64,000 nt of DNA from Halictus rubicundus (GCF_050948215.1 NC_135164.1:9739116-9803115), one strand, 5' to 3'; positions 21,839 through 35,469 are shown, counted from the stretch's first letter. The notes: a model not told the origin generated them from the sequence alone. Program-made: numbers and translations.

Positions 21839-24800
21839 TTTCTACTAGATCTCCGGCACCTGACCTCGAAGAAGTTCCGTCGTTTCCGGTTTCCTTTCTC
21901 GCGTGTTCCTCCACACCTCGCGCAACTACCGCGAATGCATAACAGAGCTTCTGTCGACAATCATACACGTTATCCACATACTGTACTTTTTACGTCTCCT
22001 TTTAGATTTTTTGTTCATAAATAAGTAATATCTCTAGTCCGATTCTGTTTCGATATCATTTTTAACATTCCTTCAAATATTAACTCTTTAGCTTTCCTCG
22101 ATTACACTGATTCAAGTTTGTTTCCTTCGGCATTTTACATTAAAAAGTATGCGTAAAACATTCCTTTCATTATCTCAAGATTTTTACGAGACACTGTTCA
22201 GGATTTTCGCGAGGTTCTCTCGAAGGATGCAATTTTTGGTAAACGATTCGACCGAGTTCTTCTTCCGATGCCGGATGCGACTCGCGGTTCGTCACGTGGA
22301 AAATCTGCGGAAGACTATTACCCTTAAATACTCAAGGCTACCAGGGTGACTCGAAATCACCACGAAGAATTCACCATGCCGCTTCTGACACGAAAAGAAA
22401 CGGTTTCACGCGATCTGACAAACAAATTCTTTTCAAGTTATTCCTTGTCAAATTATCTCTTATTTCCACTTAACAGATTGAATAAAAACAACGCGCCAAT
22501 GTGCAGCGCAAGCAGCACCAATACTATTGCGCACCATTTCATCTTTCGGTTCAACATATCTCTTTCTGTAATTAGAATTCGCCTGGGAAAAAATATTTTC
22601 GGCAAGCTGTATGTTACAAGTTTAACTTCACCGAGAATGGTCACTGTGACAAGTCCTTTGGGATCGGTGCAGTTATGAATTGTGAACCGAATGAAAGTAA
22701 TCGCGTCTCCGGGGAGAACGATCCAGGTGATACAGTTGAATTTCAAGTGTTCGCTGACGAGGTTCCGTTGAGAAGAACGGCGCGTAACAGTTCTTCCGGT
22801 TCTGTGATAGGGGAGCAGAAGACGCGCGGACCAATAAGAAAGAATTAAGGCGCAAAAGTAGCATCGATGCGACACGGTTAAATACGAATGTCCGGCTGGG
22901 GAACCCTATAATGAATATCCCGAGCCCGTTCCCCCAAAGCTCCATCCTTCCCCGGCCCCTTCGCGGACGATCTATTGCTCGGCTCCCTCTTCCTCTTCCA
23001 CGCTCATAAAAAACAGCTATATTCTAATTAACCGAGAACGCGTTGTTCCGCGTAACCGACATCGGTTGCGATCTTGAATTCCTCCACCGGCTTTGGAATT
23101 CCAGCCCCAAGAAATTTAGCACGAGATAGTGGATATCCGATTGCGCGCCGCGTTGCGCCGCTCCGCGCCGATCCCCTCCAACCAATCGTAACCCTCGAGG
23201 AATCAACAATATCCGGTTACCGCACGTCGCACGTGTTACAGTTCTTCCTATCCTACTGTACAGAGAAGATTTCAATCGCATACGAACCTGTTTCGAAACA
23301 ATCTTCGATCCTAGGACACTGTTCTTTCAGGTAGTTGGGGGTCCCGGTACCACGATCTCTCTTCTACTTCTTCTTCCGGTTTCGCTGGTCCCTCGCGTGT
23401 TTCTGGCGGGAAATCGATGGACTCTTCTGCGTAAGAGGATAAGTAATCGCACGGGAGAAACGCTGTATTTGGAACTTTTTCCCGAGGAGAATTCTATGCA
23501 CTGTCACTGGGCGCACTCTTGATCGTTCGCGCAACAGTTCTCGATCGGGTTAAACGGACGGCATTTCTATAACGTGGAACGACAAAAGCACTCCGGACTA
23601 GTAGAATCCTACGATTCAGCGACAGGGTTTCGATTCAGAAGTGTTTTCTCTCGATCCGGATGGTCGCAGCCACGATACGATCATCGATCACGTTCTCCCC
23701 CAAGGAATCTACTTTTTGCGTTTCGTTCGATCTCTGCGTGAACGGTCGGAGAACTGTCGGAACTGTCTTCTTCTCTATCTGCTCTTCCTGGATGGTCGTT
23801 TCCTGTTTGCCGATGTTTTCTGTCAACTTTCGAAGCCTGTTTCGAGGCGCGTGTTCGAAAGGCGATGCTAGTGCTCGGCCGGCCCGCTCAGAACTGGAAT
23901 CGGGAGTTCGCTTTCGACGGCGAACTAGCTGAAATATCGGGGGTACGAAATCGGGGGATCCCCCTTTTCCTTTTTTGCCCCCGGTCCACCCTTGCCGTTT
24001 ACATCGGTGTCACGCGTTTATTCCGCGCGCGGTCACTCGCAGCCGGGCCGAGCGCTCGCGCGAATACGTTCGCGCGAACACGCGCGCGCGCGCGCAGAGC
24101 AAGAGGGGACGAGGAAAACAAGGAGAAAGAGGGTCACCAAGATCGCAGCAGTATATCATCATCAAGTTGACGGCTATCCTGGGTGCTGTGCTCTTTATTG
24201 TCAATGTTCCGATACATACGTGCCCGTACGTGTTTTCTTTTTACACGGTTGCGCGGAGAGCGTTGGGCCTATGCACGATCGGTATGCATTGCTACTTTTG
24301 CGCTTATTGTTGGATCCTCCCGTAAACACAAATACATGTACATGTATGTTTTCCATTTTCGAAACTATTGCCACGATAGCTCAAGTTCTAGTCGACCAGT
24401 TGACCTGAAATGTTGAAAGGATCTTCAGCACATACCCTGCTATCGCACGAAACAGAATTTTTTCACGAGATAGCCGATTTGAGGAGCATTTACTTTTTGG
24501 CGAAAGATCTGAACAATTAATTGAATGAGAAAACCATAGATCCTGTATTGGACACCAGAAAATAATTAGTAATTTGTTTGGTTTCACTTCGGCAGCGAAA
24601 TATGATTTGTTTTAGCGCGATTCGTTTAATTTCATCAAAGTAACTTCTACGTTGTAAACGATAGTTTTTACGCTTCAATATAAAATACATCCGTACGTAT
24701 AGCGAGTGAAATACTGTAATCGGCGTGGAACAACCTAACGAGTTCAATTTCTTGGTGAACACGAATCGCTAAATAATTGACGCAACCTAATTTCGCTGGT

Positions 24801-26524
24801 CATCATCATTAACGGAATCTCTCCTCCGCGTGTACCAAACTTCTATACTTTCTGACGAAATGGAAGAGCGCGTTAAAGTAGGTGAGCAAGACTAGGAAGC
24901 TAGTATATCCGGAGGGTTCACGTGACACCGATCTATCGCTACATCCGTTCTGGGTACACACTGTAATATAGATCATCAGGATGATCGACATTAACTCACA
25001 CAAATCCCGAAGCATATACTATAGATAGGAACTGGTCGTTGGGTCAATCCGACGGCCTATACAGATATCCGAAAAGTCGAAGATAGTCATGGGAAACTTA
25101 TCTTCCGGTTGTACTTCCGCGTAACCGGAAGTAGCTTCCGGAAGCTTTTATCAGCCGAGAGAATCATGTATAATTCGATCTCTTCAGCTCTGGTTGTCCG
25201 GGAGCGCTCGAAAATACGATTATAGGTTTTTCATGTTTTTTTAATGTTTTTCATAAAACAGGAAACTTTCGGCGAGACTAATTTCTATACCTTGCGCACG
25301 AGCGCGCGCGCGCGCGCCCACATAGTTTGATTGCTCGTTAACGGGCAGCACGGCAGAGGGGAGCATCCCCAATGACCAGAGGATGTGCGGGAAGTGGCGC
25401 GGGAACCACGTTAAGACCACGCTTTGCGGGTCAAATTCTTTTCTTTTTTACCAGTCGAACCACCTTTGATTTTGTCAAGCATCTTAATCCACCAACGAGA
25501 AACACGTTTGATCGCACCGCTTTAACCGGTCGAGCGCCACTTGACCACATGTTTATTTTTTCGCCTTTGTTTCACTTTCAAGTTAACTTATTTACTGAGC
25601 CGATGATCGACCAGTTTGCACAGTTTAATTTTTGGCATTTTCAAATAATTTCATTACTTTTTGTGAGTCCTACCGGTTTATATCTCAGAATATAAAATCA
25701 AATTTAACTAACTTCAACTATTCAACACTTTACCTTCTGCACATCAAATGTTTTTACAGATTTGAATAATGGTAAAACAGCTATATAATTATTAAAATAT
25801 GTATTTCATGTATGAATATTAACATATTGATACGCTTTACAGATAATATTTTAGATTACCTTATTTTCGAAATATTCTAGGATCTATTTATAAGGTAAAA
25901 ATAAATTCTAATTGTAGGTTCGTAGCTAATATCCTCGATTTATACTACTTTCTACTACTGTCTGCCTGCGTCTACAATGCGTAATACAAGTGTAAGCACA
26001 GACGAAGTTAGGCGTAGATCAATCTCTATAGTGATTATTTATAGAGATAAAGAACATAATGAACTTATTATTAAAAATATCGTAATGAAAATCTTACCAG
26101 TCGATTGGAGATGTTTTTCTGATGAACGCGAATCTAAATTCCATATAAATCGGAGAATAACAAAGATTAAATTAACATTGAAAAATTTACAATTTACGTT
26201 CGAGATTTATGAAAATTGTATGTCTACAATTTGAAAACGTGTATCTATATTTATTAATATTGTAGATGTAGATGTAAACATTACATCTTGTATTCAAATT
26301 TCCCTCCTGCCCCGCCATTAATCACACATATGGTACAGTAGCGCCATCATAACTGAAATTGGCAAAGTAAGTTTTGTCAAATTTGGCAGCCCTGAATGTT
26401 CTGTCACCGCGTGAACTGCACTTACTCTTTTTCCTAACCTAAAAACCATATTCTTGATCAATTAAAGCAGTAATCTGCTTTTATTTAATTGTAACGCGAA
26501 GTTCGAGAAATCTGTGTTATTAAA
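21839..26524. other. Long GC-richer spacer between GABA transporter and eIF3k
   Basis: About 4.7 kb, divergent. It is clearly more CpG-rich than its surroundings between about 22 and 25.4 kb, with alternating CG runs near 24084-24096 and 25302-25318, and AT-rich again from 25.7 kb. Apart from the orphan exon at 22453-22753 I recognise no gene. The many open frames here are what CpG-rich noncoding DNA gives. It probably holds 5' exons and control DNA of the transporter. Confidence 0.5.
22453..22753 (-). CDS. Possible terminal exon of an unidentified membrane protein
   Basis: Not a recognised family. From a candidate acceptor (CTCGTCAG ending at 22754) the minus strand reads open to a stop at 22453, about 99 residues. 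It begins EHLKFNCITWIVLPGDAITF, with alternating hydrophobic residues that suggest a beta-rich domain and an N-glycosylation site NCT. It then has a basic stretch RDMLNRKMK and a clean hydrophobic helix CAIVLVLLALHIGALFLFNL, ending SGNKR. The open frame has no upstream ATG, so if real it is a last exon with earlier exons elsewhere. The helix after a basic flank looks like a C-terminal membrane anchor. Chance is the main alternative. Confidence 0.35.
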
Positions 26525-27879
26525 ATGGCAGAAGCAATGCGCCAAACTGTGGCTGGTATGCTGAAAGGCATTGAAAGGTACATACAACTTGTCAAATTCT
26601 TAAGCACACCCATTTGCTTATTACAATGCATACAAATATCATAAAAAATTGGTTGTACTAATTAACTTATTTTCAAAAAGAGTATACTTAATAGAGTATA
26701 CTTCCAGTTACTTTTTCTTATGTATATAAAATATTAAGAACATTTTTTTCATTTTAATTACAATTTAACTGTTTTATTAAACGTATGCTAGATGTATTTG
26801 TACACCAATTATGATTTATTACATGTTTCAATTAAGTAAAACAAATACAATTTCAGGTATAATCCAGATCATTTAGCAACTCTCGAAAAATATGTTGAAA
26901 TCCAATCGAGAGAAAATGCATACGATTTAGAAGCTAATTTAGCAGTTTTAAAACTCTATCAATTGAATCCGCATAGATTCAATATGGATATTACTTGCCA
27001 AATATTGCTAAAGGCTCTGACAAATCTTCCACACACAGACTTTGTTCTTTGCAAATGTCTCCTCAGTGAAAGAATCGTGAGTTATTTACTTATTAAATAT
27101 GTTTATAGCATTGTATGTATTTCCTACATGTCCAAAAATAGCTGCCATATTTATGTATACAATAAATATTTAACGAGTATAACTGCTATAGATAAAGAAA
27201 TATAATAATTAATATATAACACAATTTGTTTTATAATGCACACATTTTTGGAGTACATGCTGCATCTTAAAAATTGATCAGTATCTCCTACAAATCAGTC
27301 TGCTTTTAAAAGGATTTAATATATAAAAAATATATTATGCTTATATATTTCAAATACTCTGAAGAATGATATATAATATGAATTACTAATCAAATTAATT
27401 ATAATAATAAGAATAAAATTACTGTTACAGATGCAAGAAAGTCCCATTCATGAAATTATGTATTTGGGAGATATTTTAGAACAGTGCGACTTTCAGCACT
27501 TTTGGGACAGAGTCCTTTCAATGTCTGATCGATGTGACAGAATTGTAGGATTCCAAGATTCAATAAGGAAGTTTGTTTGCCATGTAGTGGGAATAACGTT
27601 CCAAACAATAGAAAAAAGTCTTCTGGCACAACTACTTGGTGGTGTTGATGGTAATATCTATTTTCGTAAAGAAGAAAAGTGACATAAATCAGTAGCTTAC
27701 TTTGTATAAATTTAATTTCAGACAATACCCTGAAACATTGGGTGAAAAAGTATGGATGGAAGGAAGAGAGTAAAACGATTATCTTCATCGCGAATCAAGA
27801 CGAGAACATTAAGACAAAAAATATTACAGAAAATATAGATTTTGAAAACGTTGCTGGCTTAATGGCTGCTTGTCTTTAA
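26525..27879 (+). CDS. eIF3k: Eukaryotic translation initiation factor 3 subunit K
   Basis: Small non-core subunit of the eIF3 complex that loads mRNA and Met-tRNA on the 40S ribosome. Exons: 26525-26577, 26857-27076, 27431-27650 and 27722-27879, giving 216 aa against 218 in human. It starts MAEAMRQTVAGMLKGIERYN. A HAM/HEAT-like helical N-terminal half is followed by the PCI-type winged helix (FVCHVVGITFQTIEKSLLAQ). It ends with FENVAGLMAACL. The AATAAA signal at 27893-27898 is only 14 nt after the stop codon, so the 3' UTR is very short if that signal is used. It is convergent with the palmitoyltransferase gene. Confidence 0.95.
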
Positions 27880-28728
27880 ATTCTATCTTTCAAATAAACG
27901 GTTTTTCTACAAAAAATGGCATAAGCTTTCCTTTCGTTTATCGTTGTATGTAAATAATTTCGATTGTATTGATCCCCACTTCCTTTTCATAACACTACAA
28001 TACCTTGTACTATACGTATAATTCCACGACACATACAAATATCATAAAAAAATATGCGTATTATTTAAAATGATTTTGCTCAATTTGAAATGCAAATAAG
28101 TTTTATCAATATTTGTAAAAAATAGTGCAGTTAAAATTAAATATTATACATATTGAAATGATGCAAAAAGTCTACGTACGCAAATTTGCAGATTTCATTA
28201 AAAGATTATCGTTAATTATAATTATTAATACTCGGTTCAATTGTATGTATACTAAATTTGTAATTTTTGCAATGTATTTAAACTTACTTAATCTTATGGA
28301 ATGACTTACAAATGAATGCATTGATCTAGTATTTTATCTTGCATTACTATCATTAATATCATGTAGTAAACCCAAAATAAAATAACATCCATAAAAAGTA
28401 TTAGTAATAAACAAAATTTATACAAACTATTACTTTACAAAACAATGCTTTCTTTCACTTTTCCATGCTGTGTGCATATATTACTATTTAAAAAAAATTT
28501 AGTATTAAAAAAGATTGGAAAATTCAAAAAAATATTTTAGTTCCAAACGATAAAAAAATATCTTATATATTATATTATTTATACTTATATTTCAATGTAT
28601 TATGAATTGCACCTTTTATGGATTAAATAATGGAAAGATTCTTGACAGCTATAAGAAAATAATTATGGCAGAGAAAGCCACAAAAAAGCTGTCATTGCTT
28701 AGAATTATGAAGAATTAATCACGTGTGC
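27880..28728. other. AT-rich convergent spacer
   Basis: It holds the very short eIF3k 3' end and, most likely, the 3' UTR of the minus-strand palmitoyltransferase. No other feature seen. Confidence 0.6.
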
Positions 28729-30175
28729 TTAAATTTCATGATCAATCAGGTACGCATCTTTTCTGAAGGTATATTTAGGTGGGTTTTGGCATGGGAGCAT
28801 CCACAAGATTGGATGACCCTTACCACAAACCTGAGACAGTAACACAAAAGTACGTGAACTGTTTCTCTTATAATGATGACTACTTTGCACACGTTCCATT
28901 GTGTTTTCTTCTCCCAGAATACCTAAAAATTGGTCTACCAGTACTGAGATGACAAACATGCCAAACAACGCTGATTCCAACACCAACATAACACAGTGCA
29001 AGCTGTAGAAAAAAACCTCATTAACATTAACTTTTTTTGTTGACAGCCTATTTTAATATTTATGATCGAGAAGAACTTGTTGAATTTATGAGAAATTATT
29101 TAAATAATTTTTAAGTAATACTCGTATAAAACATACATGCGCGTCTGTTTGACAGCCATATCATTACTGCAACGTGAACATTCTATAACCCATGATGTTA
29201 TCACCAAGCCTAGTGCATAGATGGCCAACATTCCAACATAGACCAGAAACTGGATAAAGTATTTTTGATTTCTTTCTCCCACACAGTTGTTTATCCTTTG
29301 TGGAATATTACGAATAATCCAATGTTACATATATTGAAAACAATATGTACTTAACATATACATATAATATAATATAATATACTTATAGAAATATTAAACA
29401 ATCAATGGATAATAAATATTAAAATTCAAAAATGAAAACAGTTTCTTTATTAAAGCAAAGAAATATCACAAAATCTAAAAAATAGAGAGAAAACTATAAA
29501 TTAAGTGATGAGCTATAAAAAGAAATATTAATATAAATAATATTCATAAATAAGTAGTATATAGTTTATGTCATACCAGGGACAATGATGATCCCATCTT
29601 CTAACACATCGTTTACAAATTCTACAGTGTTGGGCTTTAGGAGGTCTATAAGTTTCGCACCTCGTACACACGGTCCAATTATCTCTTTCATCACATTCAA
29701 TCTTTGTCTCTGAATTATCTGTATGAATATCAGAAAAGTCCATAGGACTCTGTGGTAGTGGTACAACACCAGGATCGCTGCAGACTGCCTTCAAATGCGA
29801 CATCATCAATAATAATACAACAGTGTTGAAAGCCACTACATGGAAGGGACCCCACAAACTGTACACAATGTATAAAAAAATATTAATTACAGATCATTGC
29901 ATACATATATATATATATATATCCTCAATTGTGTATGTTAAATTTAAAATAGAAGAATTAAAATATTCATGTGTCTACAATTATGATAATAAATACATAT
30001 AAGACATCGTGTAGAACAAATAATACTTTAAATAAACATAAACTCAAATTATAAGTGCTTACCTGTCTTGTAAACTATGCAGGATAACCCAACGTACAAC
30101 GACGTAATCTGCATAAAAGACAGCAATGTATGTGACTATGATGCACACAATGCCACAGGGGTCTCTTACGAACAT
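28729..30175 (-). CDS. DHHC palmitoyltransferase, ZDHHC3/7-like
   Basis: Golgi-type S-acyltransferase that adds palmitate to cysteines of client proteins. Exons: 30063-30175, 29577-29858, 29137-29295 and 28729-29002, giving 275 aa. Four membrane helices are visible: near residues 8-30 (CGIVCIIVTYIAVFYADYVV), 45-62, one in exon 3 (FLVYVGMLAIYALGLVITSW) and one in exon 4 (LVLESALFGMFVISVLVDQF). The cysteine-rich domain CTRCETYRPPKAQHCRICKR is followed by the DHHC motif at 127-130 (catalytic C130) and WINNCVGERNQKYF. The DPG motif (SDPGVVP) follows TM2. NTMER is in the place of the usual TTxE motif. The N-terminal VRDPCGIVCIIVT matches the ZDHHC3/7 group rather than other DHHC enzymes. It starts MFVRDPCG. 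Confidence 0.9.
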
Positions 30176-31102
30176 TTTTATTTATTCCATATTCCTTATT
30201 AACAAATATATCACCTATCATGACAGACCAGAACGGTTTCATGTGATTTCGTTTTCCATCGAGTTTACTTTACACAAATTCTCGATTTTTACGATTTCCA
30301 TTTAATGTCAAATTTACTTATTTTACAATTGCACTGAAATATAGATTGTTAGTATCTATCTAATAAAAAAACCGTTATTTTTATTAGTAAATAATGCAAA
30401 ACCATCACTTTGAATGTCGAATATTTTAACCAATACTGATCACTATTGACTAACCTAATCTGACCATCATCGTATTTCTGCGATGAAAGACCACGTGATA
30501 CTCCTACCATTCAAATTGAGCGGTTTTTCCTACGACTCAATGTTTGTATTCTATCGATTGAATGCATATCTTTAAATCATTAAATATTAATTGATATTCA
30601 ATTTACTGAACTTTGTAATGTGGTCTTGTAATTTCTAGTTGTTAGACGATACAGTTATGGTAATATTAATCAGCATTCGAACACTAAAAGAAATGAACAA
30701 GAACCTTATAAGCCTATATAAAATATGCTTTTCTTATGTTACTCAATTTAATGAACTTTCATTTAGGTGGAAATATACGTATGTGGCTTAGAATCATCTT
30801 CATGTAATATACAGTAGTACTCAATTAAACGAAAAACTTTATTTACAGAACTACTCGCAAATAAAAGTAATAGCAATAATAATAATAATTAATAATAATA
30901 ATAATAATCGACTCATTTCGAATCGACCAACGATAATAATAACAAGTGAAAGAAAGGGAGAGTAAGAGACAGAAAGAGAGGAAGAAAATAATGATAGTTG
31001 GCTACATCGATGACTGTGATGGTGTAACAGTGGCAACAGCAGCTGAATAGACTTCAATAGTAGTAGTTAACGGTAGCTGTAGCAATAACTTGTATTTAGG
31101 AC
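30176..31102. other. Spacer between palmitoyltransferase and Mo25
   Basis: Holds the upstream region of the palmitoyltransferase and the 3' UTR of Mo25 (minus-strand AATAAA at 30838-30843). A trinucleotide AAT run lies at 30875-30907. No gene recognised. Confidence 0.6.
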
Positions 31103-32902
31103 TTAATTCTCATGTACAGACTGAAGTTCTTGAATTTGTTTAATTAGGTACGCCTTCTCGTCATTAAATTGCTCATCCTCGGAACGATCAGTATGGAAGC
31201 GCGTCAGGAATTCGATTAGCTTCTCCTGGTTGCGCAGTAATATGTCTAGTATCGGTTTTGGCTTGTTTGGATTCGCCACGAACACCTATGTAATTACGAG
31301 TATAGATTAGAATATAAATCCAAAGAAAAATTGTTCGCATTTTACAAAATTCTTTTTTTATGATAGAATAATTCTTCTAGAATAATATAAGTACCGTTCT
31401 GCAAAGTAAGGATCGAGTATTAAATGCATTGAAAAGTATCTGTATCTGTTTCGGAATCCCGAATTATACAGGTCTACCTCTTCTTAAATATTTTCAATTA
31501 TTGCTTTCAAACAAAAAACAAAACAAAAAGAAAACGAAAAGACTGGTGATGACTAAAACAAGCTAATTACTAAGAAAAGATATACCTTAAAAACATGAAA
31601 CGCTTCAAATTGTATATTACGTGATTTCTCTTTGAGCATATTCATCATTAACTTCAAATTATCCGGATTCGAAATATATCGTGTCATTACCTGAAATTTA
31701 CAAAACAACATTATACAACGGCATTTTAAAGTGTATAGATTCAGAATATATGTTTTTAAATAAACTAGTCAACATTGTACATACGGTAAAATTATGTCTA
31801 TCGAGTAGAAGTTCCCCTAGTAGTTTCAAACTCTGTCTTCGCGTTACATAGTTTTCCGAATTCAATAACCTTTGATAATGAGAGAAAACTTTATCGTAAT
31901 TTATTTCTAAAAATTCAGCGCTCAGTATTTTATGCCTGGTAAGTAATTCCTAAAAACCAACGTACCGGATGCACCAACAGTATTGCTTTACTTTAAGTAC
32001 GATATATCATGCGCTTATCATCGCTTACTTTGAATGTAGAAAATGCGTCGGAAGCTATGTCGAAGGTTGACACTTCAACATATCTGAAAAAATTGTAAAA
32101 GTCGTCCGAATAGATCATTATTTTAGCCAAAGCCTCGTATCTCGCACATTCTCTTAACATAGTGCCACAATTTAAGGCGATATCTTGGTGCTCATACCTA
32201 GAATTAATTTGATCGCGTTAGTATTGATCTAATTTTACTGGAAAACAATCTTGTTTTTATTTCTACACTTACCCAGACATAAGAGTGAATAATATTTCTG
32301 GTTTGGTACATATGTATTCCACTGTTGGAGATCTGGTTCCAATTTGTCTCCGCAGTATATTATTAAACACTTGCGCGACATCTTTCTTTCCCTATTAAAT
32401 ATTGTGTTGTAAAAGAAATAAATATTAGAAAGAACATTACACGAGAGATTTTCAATATGTTGATATATCAACTGTTGTCAATTTAATCCTATTACTAAAC
32501 AGTACTAACTTCATTCAACTCTATAACTTTCACACTTTACATTTTGCTTTATATTGTTTGTTTTTGTTATATAATACCTCAAAATCTATACGACTAAGAT
32601 TCTGCACGAGTAGAAGCAACAAATTACTGTTGTATAATTCTTGCGCCAACTGAGCAACAACAATATCTGCCTGGGGCTCTGTCTCGGCTGTTCCGTAAAG
32701 CATATTTTTTATGTGTACCAAATTTTTACTGACATCCTCTTGAGCCTGAAAATTGTCATATACTGCATCATAGAAACCAGAAATCAGTGTCACAACGTAC
32801 CTTTTCTACCTTCTTATCACCACGCTCCAATGCATTTACCGCCTCTTTTAGAGCTTTCACGACCTCCGCTGGACTCTTTTGAGACTTTCCGAACAGAGGC
32901 AT
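31103..32902 (-). CDS. Mo25: Mo25/Cab39 scaffold protein
   Basis: Armadillo-like scaffold that binds the pseudokinase STRAD and activates LKB1, and also activates GCKIII and SPAK/Fray-type STE20 kinases. Exons: 32801-32902, 32578-32745, 32273-32391, 32029-32197, 31785-31949, 31586-31690 and 31103-31285, giving 336 aa (human MO25 alpha has 341). It starts MPLFGKSQKSPAEVVKALKE. Helical repeats fill the protein, with characteristic blocks FNNILRRQIGTRSPTVEYI, CGTMLRECARYEALAKI, FSHYQRLLNSENYVTRRQSL, NIQFEAFHVFKVFVANPNKP and FNDEKAYLIKQIQEL. All seven exons join in phase. Nothing is odd or missing. Confidence 0.96.
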
Positions 32903-34259
32903 GTTTTTCACAATGTACAGACCTATTGTAGCATGTGAACATAACAAAGAATGTTTTAGATATCTTGATTAGGCATACGTTACGCACAAATTACATTAGA
33001 CAGCGTTAATCTTCCATCGTATGATAACAATTAGTTTTCCATCATACCAATCCAAAATTTTACAAAACTTTGCAGAATAAATAAATTCATATGAATTAGT
33101 GGTGTAAGTATGCATGAATACATGAGAAAAAATTATTAAAACAAAACTTGGATTAAGAAATTACGTGATTTAGTCTATCACTGTAACTGCTCCAAATTCA
33201 GAGGCAAAAAATGTTGTTGACCAAACTTCTTGTATTCCTTAGATATGACATCTTTGATTTCATATACACATATATTCCTGCAAATGACATTTTTGAGAAA
33301 AAATACATATGTATTTTTCATATTCTATTAAGTGTGTGGTGAACGATGCTAAACAGGTTCCTTCAGGTTATATCTGTGCATGTAAATGTCAAATTCGTTG
33401 CAGACTACAATCTACCATTAACAAGCACTATTCTGTGCATATTAATTTACGGTTTCTGTCGTCTAGAAAGGTTGCATTAACTTTAACCTAAAAGTTTTAA
33501 TTATCGTAGAGTTGCAGCCGACAAATTGCAAAACGATCGACAAAAAGATTAAAAATTGATGAACTCAGTAATACTGCAAGAAATACACCAAACGAAATAG
33601 TTGCAACAAAAATGGAGGTCGTGTATTGAGTCGATGAACGACACAATGACGATAGAGATGATTCAGGTGAAAGAAAAATGAAATTAGCAAAACAACAAGA
33701 GATTCGCACGGTTTTACTAAAATGATGAATAATAGAAATGATAACTGATAGATTCGAAGGAACTGGGAGATGCTAAGATGCAACTTGCTAGACTGCGAGT
33801 TCGTCGAAGAAGATAGTAAACGTTTAACCTGTCCGTTTGAATCGCCTCGCGAGCCTTAAAATAATCTTACCATTCAGTCAGACCCTGAACGAACCCTCAA
33901 CCTCGGTTCGAGGTATCCTATGCGATTCTTTTAAAAGCGCGCATATAAGGCAACTGCTTTTCAATTCAGTACACCGTATTAAAAGCACAACTTAGACGAT
34001 TATGACAACTCCGTCAACAACGGATTCTAATTATACGCAATGTTATAAAGATTTTTTTAAAGAACGGCACGAATAAATTATTTATCTTTAAAAACTTTTG
34101 ACTAATTGCACGATTCTATGACGTCTCTTATCAAAATTCTTTTACGACTAACGCCGACTCTGCAAAAACATTATTGGTTTTGACTATCTAGAAGTTTTCC
34201 TCTTGGCCAATCAGAAAGCTTTGAAAACATAATCGCGATACAATTTGCTTCGTTGCAAC
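32903..34259. other. Upstream region of Mo25, AT-rich
   Basis: No gene recognised. It lies between the Mo25 start and the transposon at 34260, in the divergent spacer of Mo25 and the MIER1-like gene. Confidence 0.5.
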
Positions 34260-34797
34260 TAGTGACGGCCACTATCGACTAAATTCAACTATCGACTACT
34301 TACTATTTAGTCGCGACATACTATCGATTTAAATAGTCGATAGTTTTCAGTCGACTGAGCGCTTTACTGGTTATGTTCTCGATGTTCGATGACGTTGATG
34401 AAAAGCTTTTCTATATTATTCATCTTTTAGGAGAATATTTGTAATAATTAATTGTATTTAGTAGTAGAACAATTGAATATACATACATATGTTTAACGAA
34501 TTAATTAATTTGATAGCGCTAACGAAAGAAACAATAGGGTAGTAAAGAGATAGTAAATCTCACGATCGGATCTGATCGATATAGCTCCGCCCGCTCTACC
34601 GCTGCATAAATCAATCGATAATTCAGTCAGAGAGGAAATCTTTGGTTCAGTAAAGCAATGAACTGAAAATAGTCACAATAGTAATACCCCCACCACTGCA
34701 AAATTCAGTCGATAGTTCAGTAAAACCAGTCGACTGAAAATAGTAACAGCTACTATCGACTTGGTCGATAGTTTTTAGTCGATAGTGCCCACCACTA
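34260..34797. mobile_element. 538-bp TIR element with eight ACTATCGA subterminal boxes
   Basis: The left end reads TAGTGACGGCCACTATCGAC and the right end on the minus strand reads TAGTGGTGGGCACTATCGAC, 17 of 20 matching. The octamer ACTATCGA or its complement occurs at 34271, 34288, 34320, 34337, 34709, 34752, 34765 and 34779: four copies in the first 85 bp and four in the last 90 bp. Clusters of short subterminal repeats are typical transposase-binding sites, as in hAT elements, and the TAGTGGTGGGC-type end also fits hAT. No coding capacity. I do not see a clean 8-bp target-site duplication. Confidence 0.65.
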
Positions 34798-35405
34798 TAA
34801 CGATAACGATACGATGCATCCGATGAATATAAATAATGAATTGTGCGTGCTTTGATTTATTTCTCGAAAAGTGATAATAACTTTTTGTTGAAATCACCCG
34901 TTCCTACAGTTGAAACGGTTTTCTTGTGGGTCAAAATTGTGCCTTGGGAAAGTGCTGGACACATCATGAAACTCTTGCATTGAAAAATTTAATTTTCTTT
35001 GTGAAGATGTATATACGATACCGCAATAAAATGTTTTTAATGAGGTGAAGTGGAACTCGGTACTGTACGGGGTACCATTAAAAAGAAACTCGAACGGAAG
35101 GCTCAGTTTCTATCATACCGATCATTGAAGTATGAGTTGTTATCGCAATTGTAAACTCAGCGCTAATGTCACAAGAATTTAAGGTTAGATGCGCGTCATA
35201 ATTTTCATATTACACCTTCCAATGAATTATATCCAATATATTGCTTACTCGATCAAAATGCTTTATCGAACCATTTAAAACCAACAAAATCTATAATGCA
35301 GGTAGTATAAGGACATCCCTCGTCAGCATTCTAACGGTGTGCATCGCTCTGAGTGTAGTATCTGCGTGCTATGTTGCTGCTTCGGCTACTGCGATTCGTG
35401 TAAAC
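34798..35405. other. Upstream region of the MIER1-like gene
   Basis: AT-rich; no gene recognised. It should hold the promoter and 5' UTR of the MIER1-like gene. Confidence 0.5.
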
Positions 35406-35426
35406 ATGTTAGTATATATGTATATA

Positions 35427-35469
<43 letters not shown>

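Noticed and set aside
26629..28049. 20-bp direct repeat of CATACAAATATCATAAAAAA near both ends of eIF3k
   Set aside because: Both copies are in AT-rich noncoding DNA, with no other transposon sign and no similarity beyond 20 bp. Chance is likely.
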